DNA of 64,000 nucleotides. It comes from Glycine soja (Eukaryota > Streptophyta > Magnoliopsida > Fabales > Fabaceae). This document shows, one piece after another, positions 22,741-35,172 of the stretch. The notes beneath the pieces were generated by a model. It saw only the letters and a program-made list of their open reading frames with translations. It ran no database searches and was not told the DNA's origin. Position numbers and translations under genes: made by a program. The DNA lies in NCBI RefSeq assembly GCF_004193775.1, contig NC_041018.1, positions 33,238,913 through 33,302,912 on the forward strand. Direction: 5' to 3'. The first letter of the stretch is position 1; each line of letters opens with the position of its first letter.

Positions 22741-24807
22741 ACATCCCTTTGGAAATAAAGTGTTTTTCTAGCTCAAGCAGTTGTGGAGCCAAAATATAAT
22801 GATATTTGAATATAAAAAATTCATATATTTTTATTTTTCATAATTTCATCTAAATTTACTACCTTTATTTTTAGTTTTTGAAAAAAAAATCAAATAACTT
22901 ATCATTCAATATATGATTTTCTACTAGGGCCTTTGCCCATCATACAGAAAAATAAAATAAAAAGGACAAATAATAAAGTTGTACCAAAAAAATAAAGAAA
23001 ATGATCAACAACACATAATATATATTTGTCTTACCAATGTTGGTTGATACAAGTAGTAATGACTTGAGTTCCTTAACTAAGTGGTCCAGAATTTGAATCT
23101 TGGCCTTGAATATGCAATAAAACCATGTCGGGAGGGAAATACCTAGTTTTAGTGTGCGCTCACGATCCCCGAGGGTGATTAGTGATCACTACTACCGATT
23201 GTAAATATTTTGTAATGATATCATGATCAACTTAGTCTCCAATAAAATGATTCTTTCATTAAATATATTTGTATAATATACACAAATGCATACACTAGAA
23301 GCATCCTAGCATCGCAAAGAAGTTGGCACACACCCTCCCACACATGGCCATTTTTCATTCATCATGCAAAGCTTACTATTTGCACCACATATCATATTGT
23401 AACAACACATCGTCGTTACATGGAACTAGGAATTAATTCAAGCAAAAAAAAATAATTCATTTAAAGCATTTCTATTATTTTGATTAGGAAAAATACTTGC
23501 CAACTTTTCTTGTTTCAAAGGCGAAAGGCTAAAACACACAACTCCTAAATAAAACATCACATGATACACACACACAACATCATAGTAGTCCAAATGTTCT
23601 CAAAACATGGATAAAAACATAAAGCACACTATAAGGATAATTACATAAACTCTAAGTCAGTCAATGCTATATATAACGGATAACATGTCTTCATGTCCAA
23701 ATATGAATATCCATGAAGCCTCCAAAGACATGGGACCACCTCCTATCAATCTGCTCCCCACGTATGTCGTATACAGGATCGTCACAAGCACAAACCACAT
23801 ATGCAACAATCCAAGGGTAAGCTTACCAAAAACAAGTATACTATAATGAAATAAAACTTAACAATTAAAGCTTAATCCACTATCATCACATGTAGAACAT
23901 AACATGCAAAAATCATACATAAAGCATAAGTCTTAGAATTTTCACAAGGCATCTCATAATAATCATCAGTTCATCAATCATTACATAAAGTTTCAACCAT
24001 TATACACATCATCATCAATCCATCAATCATTAGACATAAAAGAATTCCATGACTCATCAAGTAACACATCATTCTCAAGTCTCAATTATCAATGCATGCA
24101 TTTAACTATCATGTAATGTCATGCTGACTCTTTACTCCCAGAAGATTTCACCTCTTGAGAAATTAACCCAAGCACATCCCTTAACATAGTCACACCTTGA
24201 CCATTCAGGGAGACTCAAGTTAATCATACAGAAGAAGTGTGATTTTATAAAAAAAAATGAATGAGTGTGGGTAGTGGTTTACCTCGGTAAGGCTTGCAAA
24301 GACCTTAACCTATCTAGGGATTCGTCCACCCATCCATTCATTCTTTAGGCCCATTTTCGTTATTCACCACTGACAACCTCCAACATTAGGTTGAGGGCCC
24401 ACTAAGCACCCTCAACTTACATGCCTACTCACATGCAATGCCATTCATCAATGCATGTATGTTATGATCATTTAAATCAATATCAGACACCATCACAAAT
24501 TCATTCACCAATATCAACAATATAAAAGGTTATATTATCATAGATTTACCATTCATATTCATATGTTCATCATGTTCATGAACTCACCTATAGTTCCATA
24601 AACATAGCAAGACATTCTAACACCTTCAATTCTTGCAAACAACTCGCCAAAATGCATATGAAAGTGAATCTCATGATCTCAACATAAAGTCAACTATAAT
24701 CACAAAACAACATAATCTCAACCACATCTCATATCATCATAAATTCATTAAGATCTAAAAAATTATGAATTTACGCAACGAAAACAAACATTAATCACAT
24801 TCACATC
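22741..24807. other. Repeat-like intergenic stretch, no gene seen
   Basis: No supported gene was found. A segment at 23040-23240 (GTAATGACTTGAGTTCCTTAACTAAGTGG followed by a degenerate RNA polymerase III B-box-like string) reads like a dispersed repeat, but I cannot name it. 23880-24740 is rich in CATCA/ATCATCA words and resembles eroded LTR sequence. Confidence 0.4.
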
Positions 24808-24925
24808 AAAACTAGTTATTGGACTCAAAACTGATCACTGGACTCAAAACTGGTCATTGGACACGAAATTGGTCAGTGGACGCAAAACTATTCATTATTT
24901 GAACGCAAAACTTGTCATTGGATGC
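24808..24925. repeat. 19 bp tandem repeat, six copies
   Basis: The unit is AAAACTGGTCATTGGACGC with variants. Six copies run head to tail with 1-4 changes each, and one copy has a 4-base insertion. Total length 118 matches 6 x 19 + 4. Confidence 0.8.
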
Positions 24926-25194
24926 GAATTCTATAGAATTGCTTCCCATTGCTTCCAAATCATTCCAAAACAAACCCAAACCATTTTTTTTATCAATTCC
25001 AATACATAAACAACATCAAAACTCTTTACAAATAAGAAATTTTCATCAATATTCATCAAATAATCAAAAACCCCAATTTCAAAACTCAAAATCTAGAATG
25101 CATGCTCAAATTTCCATTTTTAAACAACATGATTCATTCTCAAGCAACATTTAAACCAATCCAAAGCAACCTAAGCATAGGAAAAAGGGTAAAG

Positions 25195-25950
25195 CTTCCC
25201 TTGAAATATCAAAGTTCACTCTAGAAGAGGGGGTTGAATAGTGTATTAGATAATTAAGATAACTTTTTTGCAAAGGAAAGTTTTTCTCACAAACAAATTT
25301 GTAAAACATAGATTCTCACTGTGTCGACCAGTGATGGAAAAATGGTTTCGGTGAAAATAAGAGACTATCGTCCAATGAAAAATAAAGTAGAGTTTTAACA
25401 AAGGTTTTCAAATAAACACTTGGTAACCAAGTGTGTCAAAGTAAGCTTAAGAGAATACTAATCAAATATCTTGAAATAGAAGTAGAAATACTTAGTTTAC
25501 ACTGGTTCACTCATACAGAGTTACGTCCAATTCTCCTTTACACACTTATAAAGGATTCCACTTATCAAAACTAATTATGAACAAGTATTTCATATTGTCA
25601 CTCCTAGCTACAATAGTATTATCTAGGCCACTACCGGAATACTCTTAGACCCTCCCTAAATCTAAGAAATCCTAAGTATTTTTTGACATTATGTCACTCT
25701 GGCTTTCACAAACAAAAGTTTGAATGAATACAACGATTCAATAACACTAAAAGAGTGGATAAAAACTTAAGTTCAAATACAAATAAACTTTGCTAAGAAA
25801 AGGATAAACTATATTAAGTGCAGAGTACGTCGTCCAATGATTTTGACAGAGTTTCTCTTCAAAGTTCTTTAACTTGTTTTCTCTTAATATGCTTCATTGT
25901 TAAAATCCTTAGCCTAAGTCACCTTTTATAGACTCCAATGAAAGATTTGT
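25195..25950. mobile_element. Probable LTR-retrotransposon fragment
   Basis: The sequence opens with a GTTCACTCTAGAAGAGGGGG string and continues with unspliced-looking AT-rich text without ORFs. Its general word order resembles 61160-61900, suggesting two copies of one dispersed family. I see no clear ends or target duplication. Assignment as LTR-derived is inference. Confidence 0.3.
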
Positions 25951-25952
25951 TT

Positions 25953-28310
25953 TTGTGACACCCGACATATATACATAAGAAAAACATATAAAAATGCAGA
26001 ATTTAATTAAATCAATTTTATTCAAATCACGTAAACAAATCCACGTGGATAAAATGGTCACATTCGCTTCACTATTATCAAATAAAACTTATTAAAAACA
26101 TCTTCGACTCAAAACAAGGTCGTCCAAGTTTACAATAGAACTCAAGTTAAGCAGCGGAATAAAATAAAGTAAAATAACATGTTCAGAACATCATGCAATT
26201 GAAACAAAAACCCATGCCCAATGTCACATCCTATCAGAGTATTGTGTCCCACCGTCTTCTAGCAAGAGGTTCTTTAAAGTCATCCACCTAGTCATCTACT
26301 CCTACGAACACAAGGTTCGGGTTCATCACATGATCCAAACATAAACAACACACAAGGTGTGAGTCATCACTTTCCTCCACGAATAGAGATAAATGAAAGC
26401 ATACAGGTATGATATAAATATAACAATAATATAATTATAACAACAAAATAGGTATAACAAGGCTCAACTTTGGCACAATTCGCATCATTTCAACACTCAT
26501 CACGTAACATCACTTGTCCTAGAATTTAATCACAAATCACATTTCATGCCTTCACGATTAATCACATATTCAAGACAACACATTTCAAATACAATACCGC
26601 ATTTCACACTTACACAATTCATTACACATCATCATATAACAAGTCACAATGATCATTACACAAACGTTATGTAATATAGATACTAAGACTCAACCCTATA
26701 TGCAATGTGGTACCATATCGATGAAAAATCTCGTCAGGTGCCTAGGAGTACATGACAAGGCAGACCATGCACTAGTAAGTCAAGTCACTCTCACTAGGTA
26801 AAATCATAGGGATACTAGTTAGGGTCACTCCATTTTGCGAGAATCCACCAACAATATGGGATCAACATAGGCTTAGAGGAGCACTCAAACCGAGTGTCTT
26901 TACCCCCAAGGCCTAGACTCCGAAGAGTCTGCCAGGACCTCTGCCTCCTGATTCAGGTTCAACCCAAAAAACATTTTAACACACAGACTCTATCTATGAA
27001 TTATATAAAACACATGACTCCTCAATTGTTCTCAAAATAATTTTAACTTGTCACGCCTCAAAGTGATTAAACTCGTCGGGTTCCCACAATGGATCCCATC
27101 ACGATTCTCGTCGCCCTTAAATTGTCTTACAATTGTGTGATTGTACAGTTATAACTCACAACTCAATGCGTACAATATCTCAATACGCATGTATCTTACA
27201 ATTTAACACATACTCAATTTATCACTTGCATACAATCTCAATCACAATGTCATAATCTCAAAGAAACATGTTATCACACCTTATGAATCATATACACATC
27301 ACACAGTATTAATATTTGCATGGCACAATACACACACACACACACACACACACACATATTAAATCAAACTATATTATTTTCAATTAAAAAAAGTTTCTAC
27401 AACAATTAAATTAAATTGTATCATAAGAAATTACTACTAAGCATTAACTTTATAACTTTATAACTTTTTTAATTTATTATTTTATTACTTTTATTATTAC
27501 AATGTATATATAACATGTTGATCATCATCGTGGGAAGATATATGACAAAGACAATAATTTGTGTAAAATAAGCAACTAAAGAGAAGATTATTTAGAGTAC
27601 AATTCATGTTCTTTAATAAAGTGCAATTGATGTGCGTGGTGTCAAATATCAAAAGTGTAGTGGTACCAAACATAAAAATTTGCATACGATTTCAGTTTAA
27701 TTTGAAAGTTTATGTTAGTATAACATTACAATACCTTTTTCAATCTACCACAATATGCAAAACAAACACAGAGGGATTTTTTCTTTTGACCATTTATTCT
27801 TTATCATAGTATGCTAGATTCAAATATAAACTCATAATGCAAATTAACTAGTAAAGGCATCATACTAATCATTCAATTTCATCAATTCACACTAATTATA
27901 AAAAAAAACCAATTTCTAGGGTTCACACTCAACTTAAGAACACATCAATTTTACAGCAATGTTGCATCGGGACATCAATTGGTATGTCAAACATATATAA
28001 TTTGCAATTATAATTGTAAAGATAGAATCAAAATTGCAGAAACACCCCAAAATTACCCCAATTTGATCCTCTAAGGATCCACACACATGTTTACTCTAAC
28101 CCTAATTATGATAAACTCATCTCTTACCTATAAGCGGACTCACGCGTGTAGTCCAGCAACGATAACAACATCTATAGAGGTTCCATAAGATTCCTCAAGA
28201 TTTTCCTTTCGTTGCTCTGCTAGGATTTTTAAGCGTTAAAGAGAAGGGGAAGAGATTGGAGCCTCAAATTTACTGTCTCTATCACGAGGGGAAGATGAGT
28301 TCTAGAGGTG
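25953..28310. mobile_element. Probable gypsy-type LTR fragment
   Basis: It begins TGTGACACCCGACATA, a start seen in many plant Ty3/gypsy LTRs, and continues as CAT/ACA-rich non-coding sequence through a CA microsatellite to a GC-richer end near 28310 (GAAGGGGAAGAGATTGG). No coding domains lie inside. Boundaries are approximate and no duplication was found. Confidence 0.35.
27331..27357. repeat. (CA)n microsatellite
   Basis: About 13 CA units in a row. Confidence 0.95.
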
Positions 28311-29330
28311 GTGTCCAAATTTCACGATGATCCAAGGGCCTTCTCCTACATCTCTAGTCCAATCTTCTTGGAGTCTTCTATCTAATGCCCTTAGGGGGTA
28401 GGATTACATCAGTTCTCATGAACCTTAGGATAGATTTTGGGCCCATGGGCTAAGTATGAGCCCACTTATCTTTGTACATATTAGATTATGGTTTCATTAT
28501 TTTTGGGCCTTGTATTTTGAGCTCCATAATGTAGGGAGAGTACTCTAGTAATGTAGGATTTTTCAGCCCTTGTATTTTAAGGCACCAAGACTAGTTTTTG
28601 TATTAGGGGTATTTTTGTAATTTCACATGCATTAAGTGCACTATTTGATGTGTATGTGTTGGGAGAGAAATTTAATTGAATTGATAGAATCCCAATCCAA
28701 TTAAATTTTGGACATTCCTAAGGAGGAGGTAAGCATTTGCTTGCTACACCCCATTGTCACATCATATAGTCACACTTTGTGCATGTCCTTCATGCTTTAT
28801 ATGTCTCATGACACCTAAGCACACTTAGTGGAGAATCTTGGACTTGATCTTGGATTATTGGGCTGAACCATAGCTAAAATTCACTAATCATAATTAGTGA
28901 AATTTTGGCTCCAAATTTGGCTCCACAAATTCAAATTCAAATTCAAGTGAAATTTGAATAGAAATTCAAATTTCCCTCCAATTTTGTGTGACACTTAGGT
29001 TATAAATAGAGGTCTTGTGTGTGCATTTTTTGGAACTTTGATCATTTGAGAATTACACTATAAATTTCAGACCTTATTTGAGGCATAAAATTTTGTGCTC
29101 CTTCTCTCCTTCTCCCTCCACTCATCTTCTCCTACCTTCAAGCTCTTATCCATGGCTTCCTATGGTGATGAACTTGTTCTTGACTCATCTTCTCCTTGAA
29201 GTGGCATCTCCAATAATCTTTCTTCCTTCTCCATTTCGCTGCCATTGATCTTCAAGAAGAAAAGGACTCCATTGATGAAGAAGATCCAAGGCCTACAAGC
29301 TCCACATGGAGCTACATCAGCAACGTGATG
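28311..29330. mobile_element. Probable LTR fragment with leader-like end
   Basis: The stretch contains GGGCCC-type words, AAATTCAAATTCAAATTCAA repeats near 28925, a TATAAATA box-like string at 29002 followed by a CT-rich leader (CTCCTTCTCTCCTTCTCCCTCC at 29098-29119), and ends near CATGGAGCTACATCAGC. Promoter plus CT-rich leader is the layout of a large plant LTR R-U5 region. No TG...CA pair with a duplication was identified. Confidence 0.4.
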
Positions 29331-29399
29331 CGCTAGAAGAATAATACTACAAACAATTGCATGTGTTCCTCTTCTGCGACGATAGCGACCCTTGGGGAA

Positions 29400-29900
29400 T
29401 ATTCTTGCTAATTCTTTGTATTTTGTTATTTCCTTAAATTCAAATGGCATTTTTCAAATAAAGAGAGGAAAAAATGAAATTAAAGAATCTTTGTAACTAA
29501 CACTTGCTATTCACACTCATTGGACGTCACTTAGAATTTATATAAAATGTAGTGTTTAAGTGATTAAGTCCAGTGGCCGTGAATAAAAGCAACTCAATGT
29601 TTAAATATTGATTTTCACAATAAGTGGATGCGTGTAATTTAATAGCACAGTAGACGTTGAATATAACTCAAAAAATATTTTTCACTTATGGTTGGATGCG
29701 TACTTGCAAGAGCTATAGGATACAAATTAATAGCAAGTGTGTTTTTTTATGTAGTGTTCATTTAATAATAGCTCATAAGTTCATCAATAATTTATACATT
29801 TGTAATCATCAAAATCAAAGGCATGGATGGGTCGTCCAGTGGTTAGTGGACCATCTAGACCTAACAATCTCCCCCTTTTTGATGATGACAAACCATATAA
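29400..29900 (-). mobile_element. Copia-type element fragment: 3' end with polypurine tract, minus strand
   Basis: On the minus strand the text TTTGTCATCATCAAAAAGGG runs into GGGAGATTGTTAGG at 29893-29860. This is the usual junction of internal sequence, polypurine tract and 3' LTR in Ty1/copia elements. The LTR would then extend leftwards from TGTTAGGTCTAG to roughly 29400. Only this end is present, and no coding domains are attached. Confidence 0.5.
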
Positions 29901-30087
29901 ATTTTGACTAAGATAAAATGTAACCATGATAAGATATAATAAGTAATGCATGATTATGAGTTATACATAAGAGCATATCAAAGCAAATATGTATGTATTG
30001 TTTATGAAAACTCCACTTGAGTTCAACAATCTTTTATGCATCATAGAAAATATGATAATAAAATGATCATGCATCATGCCGACATAT

Positions 30088-30121
30088 ATATGTGTGTGTG
30101 TGTGTGCGTGTGTGTGTGTGT
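30088..30121. repeat. (TG)n microsatellite with one TGCG interruption
   Basis: A run of TATATA passes into TGTGTGTG with a single CG step. Confidence 0.95.
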
Positions 30122-30906
30122 TAACAAAGAAGTGCTTTAAATGAACCAAAACTCCTTAATCTTCTCTCTCTTTTATAATTAACAAAAAGATTTAGGGGGC
30201 GTTTGTTTCACGAGTAGATTTTTTAGTCAAGAGGAGAAAAAATAATCTTGTGTTTGTTACGAAGTAATAAAATAATTAATCCCAACTTATTTTTTACCTG
30301 GGTAAGCAATAATGTTACCTTCACCCAATATTTAATCCCAATGAATGGGGTAGGAAATATTTATTCCCATGAGACAAAAATCCCCTTTGTGAGTAAAAAT
30401 ACGCATATACCCTTCTCTACCCATTATCACCCCCCCTCTCTTAATGAACCCTTCATTTACGTTCTCTAATTTTTGTCATTCTCAAAATTTTCATTCATGT
30501 GCCAATTTTTATTTATCGTCAATTTCATGAATTTGACCCACAATCATTTTTCATTCATGGCCAATTGTTTGTTGCATGTCTGATATGGTGCGAATAGGTA
30601 TATCTATACTTTGGTTCATACTCTAATGAATAGTAAAGGAGTAGTGAGAGAGGTTTTGTCATGGGAACTTGGGATATATAAGATTTTGAGTATAGTTTGC
30701 TTGTCATTTGTTGATCTTATAATTAAATTGTTTGTTTTATGGAAAAAAATAACATCAGTAGCATAATAAGAATATTTTAGTAATTATAATATATATTCCT
30801 AAGAAAAGATAATTTAACCAAACATATGTCTTAATTATTCCCACGAATATAAAAAAATATTCTCAACTAATTTTATAGTTAACCAAATACATTTCTTATT
30901 AAATAA
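30122..30906. other. Intergenic stretch with a possible MITE-like end
   Basis: GGGGGCGTTTGTTTCACGAG at 30195 resembles the end of a Tourist- or hAT-like element. The best partial partners downstream (AACCAAACATATG near 30814, AACCAAATACATT near 30883) are weak. No gene is seen. Confidence 0.35.
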
Positions 30907-32265
30907 ATGATGATGGATGATAAACCATATTTTGAGTGATATTTGTGTTATTTTCATGCATTGTCTTGGAAAAACTCACATTTGAACACTAATTTTACCT
31001 TGCAAAATACAACCTCTCAATTAAATGAAAAATTTGGAAGATGCATAATTTCATGAGGATTTGATGTTATTCTCACTTGATAACAATCATGGTGCAATGA
31101 CCACGACTGTGGTCAGCTTTAGCAAGGCTATGGTCAATTTCATAAGGAGGGACGTGACTGTTTGACAACATCCTAAGCCTTCAGCACCTTCAACTTCCAA
31201 CAATGGCCATGGTAAACTCATATGGACCATGGCATAGTTAGGACATCTCAAGCTTCAGTGCCAAGATTCCAACAACAGTCATGGTGGATATGTATTTGTG
31301 TGTGCCTAATTAAAGTAATTATCTTTAGAGATCTAATCATAATATTTATCTATATTGTGCCTAATTAAAGTAATTATCTTTAGGGATCTAATCATAATAT
31401 ATATATTTTGTAGTGTGCCTAATTAAATTAACTATCTTTAGGAGTCTATAAATAAGATGTTGGAGTCTATAACTAATGACATTTGAAATCCACTACCTAT
31501 TTTATGTTTTTAGAGCTTTGAGACTGTTTTGGGTGTTTCTGATGCATGGACAACACTATGAGGACAGATCATAATCATCGTTCCTTCACTACTGGTATGT
31601 CTATGCTAATTTCTTCTAAGCTTTTTAGTTTGACTTTGACCATGAGTAGCTAGTCTTCCCTAGTTTGGGGTTATGATGTAACTATCCAATTGTACTCCTT
31701 CCCTTATTCTTAATGAAATTTCTCAATGTTTTATTTTAATTAATTCTCTACCTTATTGTTATTGTTAATTAGGACTTTATCAATCTTAACTTAATTGAAT
31801 ATACAGGGGTGATCATCTGTGTGTATTTGGTGGATCAAGGTAGTGAATGTTGTATACCAAATTGTATGATCAAACTATTTGAGTAATCTCCAATAGATTA
31901 GTTTATCTTTAAATTAGTCAACCCTAAACTTTATTCTATCCTGTCTTCAATTGATATATCCATGATCATTGGAGTATTGGTTTAAGGCAAAAACATCTAT
32001 TAAAAACAAGGTTGGGGGAAATTAGTACTAGTGAATCATAATCTTCATTCGCTTTTAATATTACTCAAATTTCTCACTTATTTGATTTTACTTGCTTTCT
32101 TTTAAAAAAAATCACTAAATAATTATACTTCCTTTTAATATTTCTTCCAACTATTTAATTTAATAATTTTATCTATTAAGGAACACAATTGGTTCCTTGG
32201 GTATGATATTCAGACTAAGGTCCATTATTGTACACTTGCCCTTGTGCATACATATTTTACACATC
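30907..32265 (+). mobile_element. Probable Athila-like solo LTR or LTR fragment
   Basis: It starts near TGATGATGGATGATAAACC and ends ACACATCA. The 3' part has the phrase GGTTCCTTGGGTATGATATTC followed by GTACACTTGCCC, a pattern I associate with the U5 end of Athila-type LTRs. No primer site or coding region follows. A 59 bp tandem repeat lies inside at 31303-31460. Ends are approximate. Confidence 0.4.
31303..31460 (+). repeat. About 59 bp tandem repeat, 2.7 copies
   Basis: The unit begins TGTGCCTAATTAAAGTAATT, contains ATCTTTAGGGATCTAATCAT and recurs at about 31303, 31360 and 31413. The last copy is partial and diverged. Confidence 0.75.
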
Positions 32266-32280
32266 AATGGGACATCATTA

Positions 32281-32800
32281 TCACTCTAGTGGAGGTGGAT
32301 GTTCTAGAGGCGGTGAGGATTGTGGTGTTGGGTTAGCAAAGGCAGCTGGAATACTTATTGATGGTGGTTTCTCAATAGTAGGTGATTGTTGGACGGTTGG
32401 AGGTGGTTGAACAATAGTAGGTGGTTGTTGGACGGTTGGTGGTGGATGGACGACAGGTGTAGCAACAATGCCTAACATGAACATCTGAGTCTATTGCACG
32501 TTGTGTAACAACACAACACCAATATGTGAGAACTGAGTGTTGATAGTATTTTGCATAAAGATACTAAACTGCTCATTCTCTTGTCTTTGTCGTTCAACTA
32601 ATGTGTCCATTCTTGACCAATTATTTTTTGAACTCTATCTTTAGTCAAGACATTTGGAGGAGGATAGTTGATAGGCGTGGGAATTGAGTTAGTTGAGTAG
32701 ACGACCACTCCATTAGACAAGTCTTGTTCTTGAGAAGTAGCTTCATGTGAGGTTTTTGATTGCTTGGACACAGGTTTAGATTGACTTGTTGGCATTACCT
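32281..32800 (-). pseudogene. 3' half of an ORF split by the Tat-type element
   Basis: On the minus strand the frame leaves the element at the TACCT duplication and continues MPTSQSKPVSKQSKTSHEAT to a stop at 32598. After a probable one-base shift, ERQRQENEQFSIFMQNTINT follows, then a stop, then a Pro-rich tail of PPTVQQPP-type repeats ending at 32281. The other half lies at 47657-47971. Joined across the insertion the frame is continuous. I do not recognise the protein; its Ala/Lys-rich and Pro-rich character and repeat-rich setting suggest a transposon-encoded protein. Confidence 0.55.
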
Positions 32801-34390
32801 TGTCGCAACCTACCCTTTTGCGGGCGAGCGAGGTGAGGCTCACGGGTGCGTCTTCCAAAGGAGGAAAATGCGCGGAGTCGCCACCAACGTTTATTTGTGG
32901 AAAACGTCGGAAAAACCGAAGGAAACCGATCATGAAGAATATTCCAGATTCAGGAGTTGTATTTACGTTTGAGGAAGGTATTAGCACCTCTCACGTTTGT
33001 CCCAAAGGACAACAGCCTTAATTTTAGAATTGTGTGAAATTGTGTACCTAAACTTTTATTTCTTTTTTATTTTTGAGGTCGACAAAAGCGGGGCTCTTGC
33101 TCCTACGTACCCTCCATCGAAGAGGAAATCAGACCTACGTAGTTCTTTCTAAAGGACGAATCAAGCGATTCTTTTTACTTGGAAGGTGGTCCTTTTAAGG
33201 CGTTGGACCTTAAAATGATCCATTTTTACTTGGTGAGAAAAACTGAGGTATCGAACATTAAAATCCTTTTTTAGTGATTTTTTGCGGACGAGCTTGACTT
33301 TGCGAGTTGATTTTAGCATTAGTTTCACTTTAGTTATTAGTTAATTCAATTAAGGAAGAAAAATCCCAAAGAGAAACGTCCGATTGATTTTTTTGGTTTA
33401 TTTTACTAAAAGATATTTTTTGATTATTATATTATTATTTTACCTCTTTTTGATTTCCAACGTGGTTACGGCATGACCGAACAGTCGGATTTCATTTTAA
33501 CAGAAATTAACAGATATTACAAATCAAATGATCGGTGGAAATTTATTTTATTTTTTGATTTGGCGAGAAAATGACTTAAGTAAATGACAAAAGCATGTCA
33601 AAAGGGGGTACGGAAAGTAAATGAAACGAAAATAAAAGTACGCGAAACAAATGGGGACCACCAAGGGTACATAGAATGAATTGAAAAGTTCAATTTCGGG
33701 AACTTACCGGTTGCAGACCGAAGAACGAACGACGCATAACGGTTGAAAATCTTCGCGAAATCACCCACGGAAACGTTACGGAAGCGCCTCGGCTTAGATT
33801 TTCTTCACGGAAACAATTTTCCTCACTAATTTTAACTGATTACGAAGTACTAGAAGGGATGAACCCCTTTCTCCTTCACTCCTCCCCCTATTTATAGGAA
33901 AATAGGGGAGGAGCTTGCCACCCAGCTCACCCAGGCGAGCCAGGTTGCTTCCTCCAGAAGGCGGTTGCTTCTGGAGGAACATCCTGGAAGGCCTAAACGG
34001 GCCTGGTTGCTATTTGCACCCTTTTTTACTAAATACACCCCCCTTTGCTTTTTTGGTGATTCTTTTTTCGTAACTTTACGAAACTTTACGAATTTCGTAA
34101 CGATACTTGTTTTCTTTCCGTAAGGTTACGGAACCTTACGGGTCATGTAATTACTCCTTTTTTAGCTTTCGAAATGTTACGGAAACTCACAGATTGCGTA
34201 ACAATACTTCCTTTTGATTTCCGACATGTTATAGAATTTTACAGATTGCGTAGCAATGCTTCCTTTTGATTTCCGGCATGTCTCGGAACTTCATGTATTG
34301 TGCAACAAAGGGTGCCAAGTACCTCGAAGCGGTCAAACAAAGGTTGCATGCCATCAAACAATGGTCCCTGGACGAAATTAGGGTATGACA
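32801..34390 (-). repeat. 3' LTR of the Tat-type element
   Basis: The 1,590 bp copy matches 46058-47656 at nearly all positions. Differences include small substitutions near the GTTGCGACA end and one 9-10 base duplication (GAAGAACGAC) present only in the other copy. On the plus strand it contains GGAAACGTTACGGAAG and several TTACGAA/GTTACGGAA repeats. Confidence 0.9.
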
Positions 34391-34410
34391 GTTGCCCCTC
34401 TTTACTTACC
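34391..34410 (-). other. Polypurine tract
   Basis: The minus strand reads GTAAGTAAAGAGGGGCAAC directly before the LTR start TGTCATACCC. Confidence 0.65.
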
Positions 34411-34674
34411 TTTTATTGGAGATAAGAGGAAAGCAAAGATAAAACATTGATTTCGTCCGTCTTTGCCCTTTCCGTGATTAGTCTATGACGACTCCCGTCT
34501 CTCCTTCTTCTTTCTCTGCACAACACAAAACAAACACAAACAACAAAAAACACCAATAACATAATATACACATATACACATATTTGGCGAAGGAACCGAT
34601 CGGGAAAATAACAAAAAACCATATTTCGCAGTCACCAGAGGCTCCGCGCTTGATAATGGACGACACATGAACAA

Positions 34675-35172
34675 CGTTAGGCAATCAATTCATGGGGCTC
34701 CAAATAGGATGGTAGAGGATAAACGAACAGCGTTAGGCAATCAATTTGTGGGGCTCCAGACTCAATGGTGGAGGATGCATGAATGACAATCAATTCATGG
34801 GGCTCCGGATAAGATTTGAGGGTGGAGGATAGACGAATAGCGCTAGGCAATCAATTCGTGGGGCTCCATACTCAATGGTGGAGGATGCATGAATGACAAT
34901 CAATTCATGGGGCTCCGGATAAGATTTGGGAGTGGAGGATAGACGAACAGCGCTAGGCAATCAATTCGTGGGGCTCCAGACTCGATGGTGGAGGATGCAT
35001 GAACAGCGCTAGGCAATCAATTCATGGGTCTCCGAATAAGATTTGAGGGTGGAGGATAGACGAACAGCGTTAGGCAATCAATTCGTGGGGCTCCAGACTC
35101 GATGGTGGAGGACGCATGAATAGCGCTAGGCAATCAATTCATGGGTCTCCGAATAAGATTTGAGGGTGGGAC
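34675..35172. repeat. Higher-order tandem array of about 111 bp
   Basis: The phrase CAATCAATTC(A/G)TGGGGCTCC recurs about nine times, at alternating intervals of roughly 50 and 61 bases (34682, 34738, 34788, 34849, 34898, 34959 and on). One subunit carries AGACTC(A/G)ATGGTGGAGGATGC, the other GATAAGATTTGAGGGTGGAG, so the true unit is the A+B pair. It lies at the 3' end of the Tat-type element. Confidence 0.85.

Noticed and set aside
23040..23240. Possible SINE with a degenerate B-box-like string
   Set aside because: No convincing A-box, tail or target duplication was found, so it could not be supported as a SINE.
29961..30149. ORF with a Thr-His repeat
   Set aside because: It is a translation of the TG microsatellite.
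30188..30900. Tourist-like MITE starting GGGGGCGTTTGTTTCACG
   Set aside because: The right end matches only about ten bases and no TAA/TTA duplication fits, so boundaries cannot be given.
32760..33021. Plus-strand ORFs encoding a protein with GKRRKNRRKP, repeated at 45934-46278
   Set aside because: Both lie in the two near-identical LTRs of the Tat-type element, so the similarity comes from LTR identity and not from a gene family.
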